DNA from: Dictyobacter formicarum
GTDB taxonomy: Bacteria; Chloroflexota; Ktedonobacteria; Ktedonobacterales; Ktedonobacteraceae
DNA length: 64,000 bases
Reading direction: 5' to 3'
Assembly (NCBI RefSeq): GCF_016587435.1
Contig: NZ_BNJJ01000009.1
Location: forward strand, 248,001-312,000
Shown here: one piece after another, positions 18,116-28,200 of the stretch
How the letters are laid out: each line of letters opens with the position of its first letter
How positions within the stretch are numbered: position 1 is the first letter of the stretch
Made by a program: the position numbers and the translations under genes
The notes under the pieces: generated by a model
The model's database searches: none
Told to the model about the DNA's origin: nothing
Seen by the model: only the letters and a program-made list of their open reading frames with translations

Positions 18116-19570
18116 ATGCAAAAAGTAAGTGTTCAACCCCATATTTCTGAATCTACAAGTACCAGACCGAAGGAATCAAAAAACCTTCTACTTCGCTACG
18201 GATTGGATCTGCTGGTTATGATAGCCATGGGAGTCCTTTTGTATCAGGGGTTGTTCGGGCAAAGGTTTAGTGATGTTCCAGTATATCAGTGTTATGCTAC
18301 AGCTTTTTGGGGAGGATTACCTGCGCTTAAAACGCTCCCCTGGGAGCAATGTTCTTTCTTGACCCAACCTCAGGACTCATTTATTTCTACCGCCACTCTC
18401 GTACATTGGATGCAGGCAAATCACTTCCCTGCTGGTATTATCCACTTTGTAGCCAGTCAAACACCCAATCTCCCCCTGCATTCATTACCTCGAGAATATC
18501 CGCTCCCATCAATCATTCCATTCACAATTCCTTTGCTTGTCTCACCTTACTGGTACCAGGTAGCCTTCGCGATTTCGATGTCTGTGGTGGCCATTATTAT
18601 TTATGGGCTATTGAGATGCTTCAGATCCAGGTGGGCAGCATGCACTTGTGCTCTCTATCTGGTGATTGGCGGCTGGGCAACGGCTGACGGACGCTTCGAT
18701 CTGGTGCCCTCGGTACTTACATTAGTCGCTATCATCTTCGGGGTACGCAAACGTTGGAATTGGGCCTTTGCTTTTCTGGCATTGTCGGTTGTCTTCAAGT
18801 TCTATTCACTTCCTCTGCTTATCCCTTTTCTGTTAGCTCAACAGCTGGCATCCGGTGAGAAGTGGACGAGTTGGCGCAGATTTACCCCACTTGTTGTGTT
18901 TGTTGTGGTATGTGTGGCAATAATGGTATTCTCGCTTTGCTTGAGTATCGAGGGTACCCTCGCCCCGTTGAGCTACTATGGAAATCGTCCGTTTCAAGTT
19001 GAGTCAGCAGCAGCATCGATCCTATGGTTGTCTCACTTCCTGGGATATTCGTTGGATCTTAGGTACACGTATGGATCTCTCAGTGTCGTAAGCCCCCTTA
19101 CTTCCCTGGTATCTCTTATAAATTCTATTCTATTAGGCGCAGGCCTGATATATATCTGGTGGTTACAATTGCGTAACAAAATCGATCTGGCTGCTTCTTG
19201 CTTATTAACGCTCCTGATTGTTATCTTCACTGGAAAAGTGTTCAGCCCACAATACGTCCTCTGGTTCATGCCTCTAGTTGCCTATGTTGGGGAGCGGAAG
19301 CCGAAGTGGGTTGTGGCGTGGTGTCTGTTTGGAGTGTTGACGACGTATATCTTTCCCTATCTTTACATGCTCTTCATGGACAATTTTACCTCCATCTCAG
19401 CTACTCCATTCTTCTACGCTATCATCGCCCTTCGTAATCTTTGCTTTTTCTGCATAATTGCTTCACTTCTCTTCTCTTACTCCTATTCCTACTTGCGCAA
19501 AAAAACCGCTCTCGTAAATGCACAAAATAAAGAAGTAAAGGGAAATGGGAAAAGAAAAGGGAAGGGATGA
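18116..19570 (+). CDS. GT87/DUF2029-like polytopic mannosyltransferase
   Basis: The 484 residues start at ATG 18116 after GAGGAG. An N-terminal helix is followed by an outer loop with FSDVPVYQCYA, in which the Asp fits the GT-C catalytic loop. About ten further helices follow, and a conserved-looking DGRFDLVPS and VVFKFYSLPL pattern as in DUF2029/GT87 polyprenyl-phosphate-mannose-dependent transferases. The last 25 residues are very Lys-rich and cytoplasmic. It follows the GT-C duplicates on the same strand and ends next to a palindromic element that separates it from a convergent GT39 gene. Confidence 0.78.
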   Translation: MQKVSVQPHISESTSTRPKESKNLLLRYGLDLLVMIAMGVLLYQGLFGQRFSDVPVYQCYATAFWGGLPALKTLPWEQCSFLTQPQDSFISTATLVHWMQANHFPAGIIHFVASQTPNLPLHSLPREYPLPSIIPFTIPLLVSPYWYQVAFAISMSVVAIIIYGLLRCFRSRWAACTCALYLVIGGWATADGRFDLVPSVLTLVAIIFGVRKRWNWAFAFLALSVVFKFYSLPLLIPFLLAQQLASGEKWTSWRRFTPLVVFVVVCVAIMVFSLCLSIEGTLAPLSYYGNRPFQVESAAASILWLSHFLGYSLDLRYTYGSLSVVSPLTSLVSLINSILLGAGLIYIWWLQLRNKIDLAASCLLTLLIVIFTGKVFSPQYVLWFMPLVAYVGERKPKWVVAWCLFGVLTTYIFPYLYMLFMDNFTSISATPFFYAIIALRNLCFFCIIASLLFSYSYSYLRKKTALVNAQNKEVKGNGKRKGKG

Positions 19571-19574
19571 AGAG

Positions 19575-19720
19575 ACAACCTGCGCATGGGGAACGCAGGC
19601 GTCCCCACTCTCTTCATGGTTAGTGCAGCAGGTGCGCAAATGCGCACCTGCTGCACTAACCATGAAGAGACCTTTTGAGCGCCGAAGGCGCGTAGCGTCA
19701 TAGGTGCTGACGAGCATGCC
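19575..19720 (-). repeat. palindromic element, copy 3 (reverse orientation)
   Basis: Palindrome arms 19609-19638 and 19641-19670 are perfect 30-nt complements with two bases between. The core lies at 19677-19720 in reverse (complement: TGACGCTACGCGCCTTCGGCGCTCAAAA and variants upstream). On the other side is a GGGGACGCCTGCGTTCCCC-type inverted block that also flanks the copy near 53.8 kb. It separates convergent genes. Confidence 0.85.
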
Positions 19721-19852
19721 GGGGCATGATCTCCTTCTCCTCCTCCTTGCCTCAGCTTGAAGGTGCGAACCTTCTGGCTTTCTGGCATGCTCTTATAAGG
19801 GTCTGTAGCCGAACGATCACATGTGCAGGCTACAAACGTTCGGGTTTGGATT

Positions 19853-21805
19853 TCACGAATGGCCACTGCAGTCATACAAGGTTAGTGCATCCACAGAAAA
19901 TTTTGTGTTGATACGTGATTGCCATTGCTTAGTCGGGACTTTTCTGCAATGGGAGAATACCCAACTCGCGGTCTGATCGTTGCTCTCTGGTAGCAAGAAA
20001 AAACGCACCAGGCCATGGTCGATGCGCTGAATGAGTTGTTCGCGCGTCAGGAAACTGGTGATACCAGAGTAGCCGCCCAGTGCCATGACGGGCAGGCTCG
20101 TATCTACGATAAATGGAGATGCTGCCTCTGTATTCATTGTTGCCAGCAGGAACTGTGCCTTACCCTTATGGTCTAGCAGGTAGTTTAATAGTACAGGGTC
20201 GGCGATGAGTGGAGGAATGTGTGTTTGTGGCACTGGTGGCCCTGCCATCGGTATGACCCTGCTTTGCGGATTGAGAGGAATGGCAGCCCAGGCTGTTGGA
20301 GCTAGCAAGAGGCTCAGCACTCCCAGGGTGACAATGGTCATGGCCGCTTGCTGCAAGCGCTGTTCAACTGTTATTGTGCTGTTGCTATCAACAGTGTGCT
20401 GATTGGCTTTTTTGTATTGTTTGACGCGGCTGGCTTCCTTGCGGCTAAATTGCTGCCTGGCTCTTGAATGCGGGAAGCGCTGCCATCGCATAAGCGCTAA
20501 TACAACACTGCAAGCAGTAATGACCATGGCAAGCATATTGCTCCACATCGGAAAAGCAGTGAGAAAGAGAGCTTGCGTGATTCCCGTCAGCAGCAGAGAG
20601 CAGGGAAGTAGCCAGCCACGCCACCCGTAACGGCAATAGTCATGCCACATCATTACTATGCCCGCTCCAACCAGAGCCGCGATAGCCGGGGCTAGCATGG
20701 AGAGGTAGTACAGATGGAAGAAATGGGCGCTGCTAAAGAAGGCAAGCAATGTGAATAGCCATGTCCCCCAGAGCACGAGCGCCTGATCCTGTCTGTTTAA
20801 TGGCAGGCGCCTCTGTTTGGACTTATTTAGGGCTAGAAGGCTGAACAAAGCCAGTGGCAAAAGCCAGCTACACTGTCCTGCGACCGGTTGTCCAAAGAAG
20901 CGTGCAATCCCTGGTCTTCCTATTTCCCAAGCCCAGTTGTTGACAACGTTATCGTCGGCATTTAAGCGGAATGCGCCATTATAACCAAAGGCTAGATCTA
21001 GCTCCGATTGGGTGGTAATTGAATCAATATAGGGGCGCTGATTGGTCGGCGTCAGGTCGACGATCGTTACCCAGCAGAGGGAGATCAGCAACAAGATTCC
21101 CAGTGCCACCGCGCAATGATAAAGCTTTGTTCTTATAGGTAGCGGTGATCCGAGCCAGTAAGCCAGGCCAAATGCCGGTAGCACCATATAAGCCTGCAGA
21201 TATTTGATGTTGAAGCCAAGCCCGAGCAGGATGGCACAGAGACATAACCAGCGTAAGTGGCCAGTCTCAGTGGCTTTGTTCACCAACCATGTTGCCAGCA
21301 GCACGGCCAGGACCAGCAGGCTGTCTATGATATTGGTACGATTGGTGGCTATGCTGATTGGAGAGAGAGCCAGCGCCAGGGCTGCAATCAAGCCGGAGAG
21401 AGGCCCGAAGACGCGGCGCACAAGATGAAACATCACCGCGACCGCAAGCACCCCGGCCAGAGCTTCCGGCAACAATATAGTGAATACCGAGAAGCCGAAG
21501 AGCCTGACGCTCAGCATCTGAATCCAGAATCCTAGTGGTGGTTTATCCAGAGCCAGGAAGCCAGCCGGATCAAACGCTGCAAAGAACAGATTATGCCAGC
21601 TTAACAGCATGCTTTTAATCGACGCCGCATAGTAGTACTCGAAAAAGTCCTGTTTGTCCAGAGCAAAAAAATTGAAAAAGACAGAGATAGCAAGCACAGT
21701 ACCCAGCGCGAGTTTATGCCATAATAGCATTGGTTGGTGAGAGTCTTCGAGTTGCTGCGTCTGTTTCTGTACCTGCGCAGGCGACGTAATCATCGTCCTC
21801 GACAT
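19853..21805 (-). CDS. GT39/PMT-family membrane glycosyltransferase
   Basis: ATG 21805 (MSRTMITS) is preceded by AAAGGAG and AAAGGA; the frame is open 31 codons further up without a better site. About 650 residues include roughly 12 helices. The first outer loop carries acidic residues (LDKQDFFEYYYAASIKSML) followed by LDKPPLGFW, a hallmark of PMT/ArnT-like enzymes. A C-terminal outer domain of about 170 residues ends the protein. Such enzymes transfer a sugar from a polyprenyl carrier to protein or lipid. Together with the GT2 synthase and the collagen-like protein nearby, it is the best candidate for protein O-glycosylation here. Confidence 0.87.
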   Translation of the reverse strand: MSRTMITSPAQVQKQTQQLEDSHQPMLLWHKLALGTVLAISVFFNFFALDKQDFFEYYYAASIKSMLLSWHNLFFAAFDPAGFLALDKPPLGFWIQMLSVRLFGFSVFTILLPEALAGVLAVAVMFHLVRRVFGPLSGLIAALALALSPISIATNRTNIIDSLLVLAVLLATWLVNKATETGHLRWLCLCAILLGLGFNIKYLQAYMVLPAFGLAYWLGSPLPIRTKLYHCAVALGILLLISLCWVTIVDLTPTNQRPYIDSITTQSELDLAFGYNGAFRLNADDNVVNNWAWEIGRPGIARFFGQPVAGQCSWLLPLALFSLLALNKSKQRRLPLNRQDQALVLWGTWLFTLLAFFSSAHFFHLYYLSMLAPAIAALVGAGIVMMWHDYCRYGWRGWLLPCSLLLTGITQALFLTAFPMWSNMLAMVITACSVVLALMRWQRFPHSRARQQFSRKEASRVKQYKKANQHTVDSNSTITVEQRLQQAAMTIVTLGVLSLLLAPTAWAAIPLNPQSRVIPMAGPPVPQTHIPPLIADPVLLNYLLDHKGKAQFLLATMNTEAASPFIVDTSLPVMALGGYSGITSFLTREQLIQRIDHGLVRFFLLPESNDQTASWVFSHCRKVPTKQWQSRINTKFSVDALTLYDCSGHS

Positions 21806-22158
21806 ATCCTTTATATCTCCTTTTAGCGAAGTCTTAGCAGTTTTTTTACAAACAAGTGAAGTTGCAGACGCTTGCAAGCAAAAAACCGTCTTTACCACCA
21901 GTATGCATTTGAAATGAAATTGTTCCCATCAATAGAATTTTTAGTGCTGGAGGAACCAGAAGGGCGTAGTGTTCTCTAACAAGCTATTTTTGCTCTGTTT
22001 ATCAAATTCACCACAAATCTGGTGCGAGTAGAGTCTTGCTGCGCATGCCAACTTTTCAGCAGGCATTAACCAGCTAAATCATGCCAGTTTGAAAAAAGCG
22101 TCAACATGCTATGACCTCAAACGTGTCTACATCATAGAGAGAAGCGAGGTTATATATT
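21806..22158. other. divergent intergenic region, promoters expected
   Basis: 353 bases between the divergent GT39 and exonuclease genes. It should carry both promoters, but no box could be assigned with confidence and no small gene was seen. Confidence 0.35.
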
Positions 22159-22965
22159 ATGATGACGAATGCTTTGATTCCCCAAACATTAAGTGATCTG
22201 CTCGCTCAAGAGCGAGGCCTGGGGCCCGTTCGCCATATGGATGATCTCCAGGCACGGCTGCAGCGGCGGAGCGCGATCGCCCGGCAGATTCAGCAATGGG
22301 AGGAAGCGCTTCGGCTGGTGCAGAAACAGAGCCGTATGCTTACCCCGTTGCCGCCGCTCAAAGTTATCCACTGGGCCCGGGCGGTTCAAGCGATGCCAAA
22401 CCTGGTATTCCTTGAAGTGGATACGACTGGACTACATGAGGATGCCGAAATTGTGCGCCTAGTCGTGCTGAACCTCCGTGAGGAGACGCTGTTGGATTGC
22501 CTGGTGACGCCAACACAGCAGCTATCTCGTCAGATGGTTACGATTACCGGAATCACTAACGTAGAGATCAAGGCAAAAGGCGTACCTGTTGCGCAGGCGC
22601 TTGCTCAATTGAGGCGGGTCATCCACGGTGCCTATGTGCTCTCCTACAACCTGGAGTTCGATGTCAGCAAGTTAAGGGAGTCCGTCCATCGCCACCATCT
22701 GGATGAAATCACCATCATCGGCGAGGATTTAATGGAGCGAGCCATGAGCTACCTGCACCTGTCCTCGTATCCCAAACTGGAAGGACTCTGCCAGCAGCTG
22801 GGCCAGCCACTTCCCCCACAGCCGCACCAGACCGCGCTTGACCGCGCTCGTGGACAAATCGCCGTTCTGAATGCGATAGCTGATGTCGCGTTTGCATCAC
22901 CCGCCAGCTCAGCTCTGCAGGCCACAGACCCCGATCACGAAGTAGCCGATGATCGCTCACTTTAG
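22159..22965 (+). CDS. DnaQ-like DEDDh 3'-5' exonuclease with swapped D/E in motif I
   Basis: 268 residues, with an N-terminal helical region (1-75) and an exonuclease fold (80-240). Exo I usually reads D-x-E-T-T-G; here it is E86-V-D88-T-T-G, with the two acids exchanged. Exo II is present (YNLEFDV, D168), and Exo III has the DEDDh His and Asp (HQTALDRA, H223, D228). All four acid positions are therefore still acidic and activity is plausible. Such proteins are proofreading, repair or RNA-trimming nucleases. There is no polymerase or BRCT domain. The start ATG 22159 (or 22162) follows GCGAGG, and a terminator follows the stop. Confidence 0.83.
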   Translation: MMTNALIPQTLSDLLAQERGLGPVRHMDDLQARLQRRSAIARQIQQWEEALRLVQKQSRMLTPLPPLKVIHWARAVQAMPNLVFLEVDTTGLHEDAEIVRLVVLNLREETLLDCLVTPTQQLSRQMVTITGITNVEIKAKGVPVAQALAQLRRVIHGAYVLSYNLEFDVSKLRESVHRHHLDEITIIGEDLMERAMSYLHLSSYPKLEGLCQQLGQPLPPQPHQTALDRARGQIAVLNAIADVAFASPASSALQATDPDHEVADDRSL

Positions 22966-22978
22966 CCCCAACTGATAC

Positions 22979-23013
22979 AAAACGCTCCCGACCACTGGTC
23001 TCAGGAGCGTTTT
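22979..23013 (+). terminator. intrinsic terminator after the exonuclease gene
   Basis: AAAACGCTCC (22979-22988) pairs with GGAGCGTTTT (23004-23013), with a further inner stem GACC...GGTC, and is followed by T residues. Confidence 0.82.
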
Positions 23014-23256
23014 TGTTATGTAGCTCGGCCTCTGGAAGACTTGCTTGTATAAAAGCAAGATCAGAGAAGTTTTTCTGTGTCAGCTATGCTATGCTGATGT
23101 GGTAGGCGTCGTCCGTTGACGCGCTCATGCGGGTGCGCGCAAAGCTTTAGGAAGAGCGAACCGCACATAACGACTGCACACGTGGCTCGTGGACCTCTTG
23201 TCGAGGCATGTGAGATACTTGAGAAGTTTTCTGGCAAGATGCGAAAGGAGATAAGC

Positions 23257-23730
23257 ATGGCAAGTAGCGAGCATACACAGCCGATGGACGTATCCCAGCC
23301 TGATCCTGCGCTCAAGCGTCTGGAAAAATTAGTTGGCAAATGGGAATTAAAGGGTCGCACACTGACCTCTGATGAGGATAATATAACTGGCTGGACGACT
23401 TTTGAGTGGATGCCAGGGGGATTTTTTCTGAAAGTGGTCGGCGAGATGAACTTTAAGGGCTTTGTTATGCAGAGCTTAGAAATCATCGGCTATGATCCTG
23501 AGAGAAAGAAGTTTTCCGCAAACGTCTATTCAAGCATGTCGGGAGATGTCCTTTCATACGAATGGGATGTCCAGGGCAATACCGTCATTCATTCGGGATC
23601 AGGGGCGACATATACGGGTACGTTGAGCGAGGATGGCCAAATACTTTCGGGTGGCTGGCGGCCGGACGCTGGAACTGCAAGCACCGATGGAGCCGCATAC
23701 GACGCGATCATGACCCGCGTGAATGAATAA
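23257..23730 (+). CDS. DUF1579-like protein
   Basis: ATG 23257 has a clear AAAGGAG site; the frame extends upstream without one. The 157-residue protein starts with a polar tail and then LEKLVGKWELKGR, a GKW motif typical of the lipocalin-like DUF1579 family. GGFFL, EIIGYDPE and repeated strand pairs fit an eight-strand barrel. No signal peptide or membrane helix is present, so it is probably cytoplasmic. Its ligand and role are unknown, and it stands as a single gene. Confidence 0.75.
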   Translation: MASSEHTQPMDVSQPDPALKRLEKLVGKWELKGRTLTSDEDNITGWTTFEWMPGGFFLKVVGEMNFKGFVMQSLEIIGYDPERKKFSANVYSSMSGDVLSYEWDVQGNTVIHSGSGATYTGTLSEDGQILSGGWRPDAGTASTDGAAYDAIMTRVNE

Positions 23731-23926
23731 CTTACACAACAGTGCATGCTGCGTTTCAAATTCTCCAGTTTGATTATATCGTTTTGAAATTAAGGACCAG
23801 CCTGCGATCTCTTTACACAGCAGAAACCGCAGGCCTCTTCTGTGAACTGACTCATTGTACTGCTTTCCCTTCTCTACTATCCTTTCTAATTCAAGGAAAA
23901 GTATCTATTAGTGGAGGGAATCACAA

Positions 23927-24526
23927 ATGGCTCGTTTGCCTTTTATACGCATTAGTGGTTTACTGATCATTGGTTTGCTGGGTATTGTGAGTCTCAGCTT
24001 GCAGATTACCGGGGTGTTTTTGCCTTTTGATCTCGTTATGCACAACTGGACCACTACGCCAACGATCAGCCATGCAGGCTCTTACTGGACATTTACTGCT
24101 AACACGATTGATAGACTGCTAACCACCAATCCAGCTACATATAAGGATTGGTTCTGGACGATTACGCTCCAACTTGTGACCCTGCTCTTTATCATAGCAT
24201 TCCCGCTCACGATATTAGTTCCGGCATTCACAACCATCATGGGATTGTTGAACCGGTGGAGATTGATCTTCCTCATACCCGGTCTCATGCTGGCACTCCT
24301 TGGCCTGCTAGAAGTGGGCCTAGGAGTGTTCTTCACTGAGTTTTTGAATGGCTTCTGCCCTGGCGCAGAGACCGATGCCGAATGTTACGCTATAGTGACC
24401 GTTCCTGGTCCTGGCCTCGCGCCCCTCCTCTGGGGGTACTCGCTTTCTATTTTATGCGTGATAGCTTCTATTATCCATTACAAACACTATAAAAATAAGC
24501 CAAATATACTCAAATACAATATGTAA
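23927..24526 (+). CDS. membrane protein of unknown function, four helices
   Basis: 199 residues, started at ATG 23927 after GGAGGG. Hydrophobic stretches lie near residues 9-31, 73-98, 107-131 and 162-184. A large first loop (32-72) has many Thr, Trp and Asn residues and would face outside. The loop between helices three and four has a CPGAETDAEC pair of cysteines that could form a disulphide outside the cell. No family could be recognised. The lanthipeptide precursor gene follows after about 200 bases on the same strand, but a link is not shown. Confidence 0.7.
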   Translation: MARLPFIRISGLLIIGLLGIVSLSLQITGVFLPFDLVMHNWTTTPTISHAGSYWTFTANTIDRLLTTNPATYKDWFWTITLQLVTLLFIIAFPLTILVPAFTTIMGLLNRWRLIFLIPGLMLALLGLLEVGLGVFFTEFLNGFCPGAETDAECYAIVTVPGPGLAPLLWGYSLSILCVIASIIHYKHYKNKPNILKYNM

Positions 24527-24727
24527 GGGATGCTATACAGGAGACGGCTCTTTTCAAGAGAGGTTTAGCTTTGGCGGACGCAGAGGACGGCAGTTGAAAA
24601 GTCATCTTGAAAAATGCAAGTTTTTCAGCGTTTCTATAGCAGCGAGAACAGTAAGAGGAAGGACCGTATGGAAAAGGCTATATAGCATTCCTCTGAACGA
24701 AGTAATGGAAGAAAGGCAAAAAGCAAC

Positions 24728-25060
24728 ATGTTCGATAAGGCAAGCTATGAGCAGAACAAGAAAAAACTTTTCGCTAGAACCATGAAAGACGCGGCTCTCC
24801 GCCGGGAGATGCTGAACAATCCCAGGGCCGTCCTTGAGCGTGAGCTCGGCATCAAGCTTCCCGCCGGGACGAACGTGCAGGTGCACGTGAATTCGCCTGA
24901 TACTCTGCATATTGTTTTGCCCGCGGAGAGCGATGCAGCAGCTGTGCAGGAGCTCTCCGACGCCGATCTTGAAGCGGTCTCTGGAGGATTACCATGTTCG
25001 GGACATGGCAGCAATAGTGTGACGACGTGGGGTGGAGGATTGTGTACTCCCTGCATGTAA
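24728..25060 (+). CDS. lanthipeptide precursor with NHLP-type leader
   Basis: The 110-residue peptide has a long nitrile-hydratase-like (NHLP) leader (residues 1-87): a helix with KKLFARTMKDAALRREML, then NPRAVLERELGIKLPAG and VHVNSPDTLHIVLP. The leader ends in ELSDADLEAVSGG, a double-Gly cleavage site. The 23-residue core after GG contains three Cys (90, 106, 109) and six Ser/Thr (91, 95, 97, 99, 100, 107), so up to three thioether rings are possible. A CTPC end and a GGG segment are notable. The LanM gene follows at once. A dedicated transporter/protease (LanT) was not found in this window. Confidence 0.9.
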   Translation: MFDKASYEQNKKKLFARTMKDAALRREMLNNPRAVLERELGIKLPAGTNVQVHVNSPDTLHIVLPAESDAAAVQELSDADLEAVSGGLPCSGHGSNSVTTWGGGLCTPCM

Positions 25061-25234
25061 AAGTATAGCGCGGCGGGTCGTGTGAAGGGCAGCGTCAATT
25101 GGTTGGGAAACTGCTCATCGTGTGATGGATGGAGGATAGGATTTCCTCGTAGTTGCTCAAGCCTTTTCACACGGCTTTCAAATAATTCATGCTGCAAAGT
25201 ATTTCTTAAAGACACCCCAGGAGCAGTGAAGCCA

Positions 25235-28200
25235 GTGTCAGCATTTCCCCTTACAGAACAAGACCTGCGTCGTATTGTCGCGGCAGCCAGCAATCTTGAC
25301 GAGCGCCAGAGCGACGTATTCCTGCCAGATACTCCTTCTATAGATGATGAAACGATCACTGATCGGCTCAACGAATGGTGCCGCACGCTCGCCAGGGGAG
25401 AACAAGCGCAGTTCCTACAACGCCTGGCCTGGGCAGGACTCGATCTCTCGAGCGCACGGTGCGTTCTGGGAGGCGTGCGCCTGCGCGAGGATGCATCTCT
25501 ACCGTCGTGGGTGGCTACTTTACAGCAGGCCTTGAGTATGCTTGCTGCCAGTCCAGATACGCAACAAGCAGGTGAGAAGGAAGAGCCAGGCAGCCTTTTC
25601 CTGGACCTTCAAGAACCCCTGCCTTTTGAAGAGATTATTGCCCCATTTGTGAATGTGGCCCAAAAGCAGGTAGAGACTCAGGCTGGCGCCGCCTATCACC
25701 TGCTCTGTGACCAGGCGCACATCGCGCTCCAACGCGACTTGCTGCGAAACCTGACCACTTTTTCCGCCCGCGCGCTCCACCTGGAGTTTTCTGTTCGCTG
25801 CCTGGAGGAACAATTACCCCTTGAGTTTCAGGTGGCGACTGTTCAGGATCATGCTGAGCGTACCTATTATCACGAGTTCATTGCGTACATGGGTAGTGGG
25901 GGACTACTGACCTTTTTTCAAGAATATGCTGTCCTGGCCCGGCTACTTGCTACCACCACGGATCTCTGGATCGAGGCCACAGTCGAGTTCCTGTGCAGGC
26001 TGGAGGCCGACTTACCTGAGATACAACGTCTTTTTGGCGGCACGAACAAACTGGGAAGAGTGGTGAACATTCAGACGTCGCTCTCTGATCCACACCGGGG
26101 CCGACGCAGCGTCCTTTCCCTCACCTTTGCCTCTGGTTGCAAAATTATCTATAAACCGAAAGATCTTGGCACAGAGGAAGCCTATCAGCATTTGCTGGCG
26201 TGGTTAAATGAACATAGTGTTCCCCTCCCTTTCAAGGTTTTCACCGTTCTCAATCGTTCCACGCACGGCTGGGTTGAATACGTAGAACAGAAGCCGTGCG
26301 AGAGCCGTATGGAAGCGCGCGACTACTACCGGCGCGCGGGTATCTTGCTCTGCCTGCTCTACGTGCTTGAGGCAACCGACTGCCACTACGAAAACCTCAT
26401 CGCTTGTGGAGCATATCCCGTCCTGGTGGATATGGAAACGCTCATGCATCACCAGCCGCGTTTTGAAGAGGAAGGGCACGATATCGATGCAGAAATGTGC
26501 GCCCTCCAGCAACTCACCCACTCAGTGTTGCGGTCTGGCCTTCTCCCTAGCTGGCAGGTGGGCTACGATAAACAAAGCGCTTACGATCTCAGCGGCCTGG
26601 GCAGTTTTAACGAGCAAGATATTCCAGTGGAAGCCGTGTGGGAGCATGTCAACACTGACCACATGCGGCTCGTACGACGAACTATCACGCTCTCCATCCT
26701 GGGCAATCAGCCCTGTCTGGACGGAGTTCCCTTGCGTGTTGAGGAGTACGCTGAAGATGTCATCGCGGGCTTCCAACAGATGTATCGCTTTCTGAGCAAT
26801 CACCGCGCCTTGCTTCTAGTGCCCGGGAGCCCGCTCCAGGAACTGGCGCGGCAACAGGTCCGTTTTCTCTACCGTCCTACTAAAGTCTACAGTGCCCTTC
26901 TCAAACGGCTTCTGACTCCCAGATATCTGCGCGATGGCGCTGATCGCAGCATTCAACTGGAGATGTTAGGCCGGGGCGTACTCTGGATAGATGAGACTAT
27001 CCGAGACACAGAGATGAAGCCGCTGCGCTGGCGCGTCTTTCTGGCCGAACGACAGGCTATGGAACAGGGTGATATTCCTTTCTTTACCGCGCCCGCCAAC
27101 CGCAAGTCCCTGTTTGTTGCCCCTGACCAGGAGATCAAGGATTGCCTCGCGGAGCCAGGTTCCGACATGGTTATGGCTCGGCTCAGAGCTTTAAATGACC
27201 AGGACTGTGGGGTGCAAGTCAATCTCATCCAGGCTGCTCTATATACACGCGTCGCACGCGACGTCACCAGCCAGCCGAGAACACCTGTGGATACGACGCT
27301 GGTGGATAAAATACACGCCACGTTGCCAGAGGTTTCCCAGGCAGAACTGACCGCTCAGGCCCTGGTCATAGCCGAGCAGATTGCCTCACGAGCCATTCGC
27401 GCGGCTGATGGCAGCGCGGCCTGGATCGCGCCAAAGTTTCTGGCTCAGACCGAGCGCTACCAACTCCATACCATCGGTTATGATCTCTATGACGGTACCG
27501 GCGGCGTGGCCCTATTTCTGGCGGCGGTCGCACGGGTCACCGGTCGCGCGGATTATGGTGAACTTGCTCGCATGGCAGTGCAGCCGCTGCTGCGAACAGT
27601 GCGGCGCTTTGGATCGCGCCTGACCAGGGACATTGGGATTGGTGGAACTTCAGGTATAGGCTCAATTGTTTACGCTCTGACACGCATGAGCCATCTTCTG
27701 GATGAGCCAGACCTGCTCGATGGTGCCAGCCAGGCCGCTTGCCTCATCACTGCCGATCATATCTACGCGGACCAGGTGCTCGATATTTCGGGTGGCGCGG
27801 CGGGCGCTTTGCTGGGGTTGTTGGCGCTCTACAATGCATCGTCCGACCCGGCCATCTTAGATCAGGCTGTTCTCTGTGGTCAGCATTTGCTCCAGGAGCA
27901 GGTGCCCTCTCAAACGGGGCAGCGAACCTGGAAAACTATTGGCGGAAGATTGCTTACGGGCTTTTCTCATGGCGCGGCTGGCATTGCCTACGCGCTTCTT
28001 CGTCTGTACGCGGTAACGCAGCAAACTCACTTTTTGGCAGCAGCCAGCGAAGGGATCGGCTATGAGAGCAGTCTTTTTGTGCCAGAGGCAAACAACTGGC
28101 CCGATCTGCGACAGGAGCCACAACCATCCTTCATGACCACCTGGTGTCATGGCGCGCCGGGTATTGGCCTGGCCCGCATCGGTGGCCTTCCGATGCTCGA

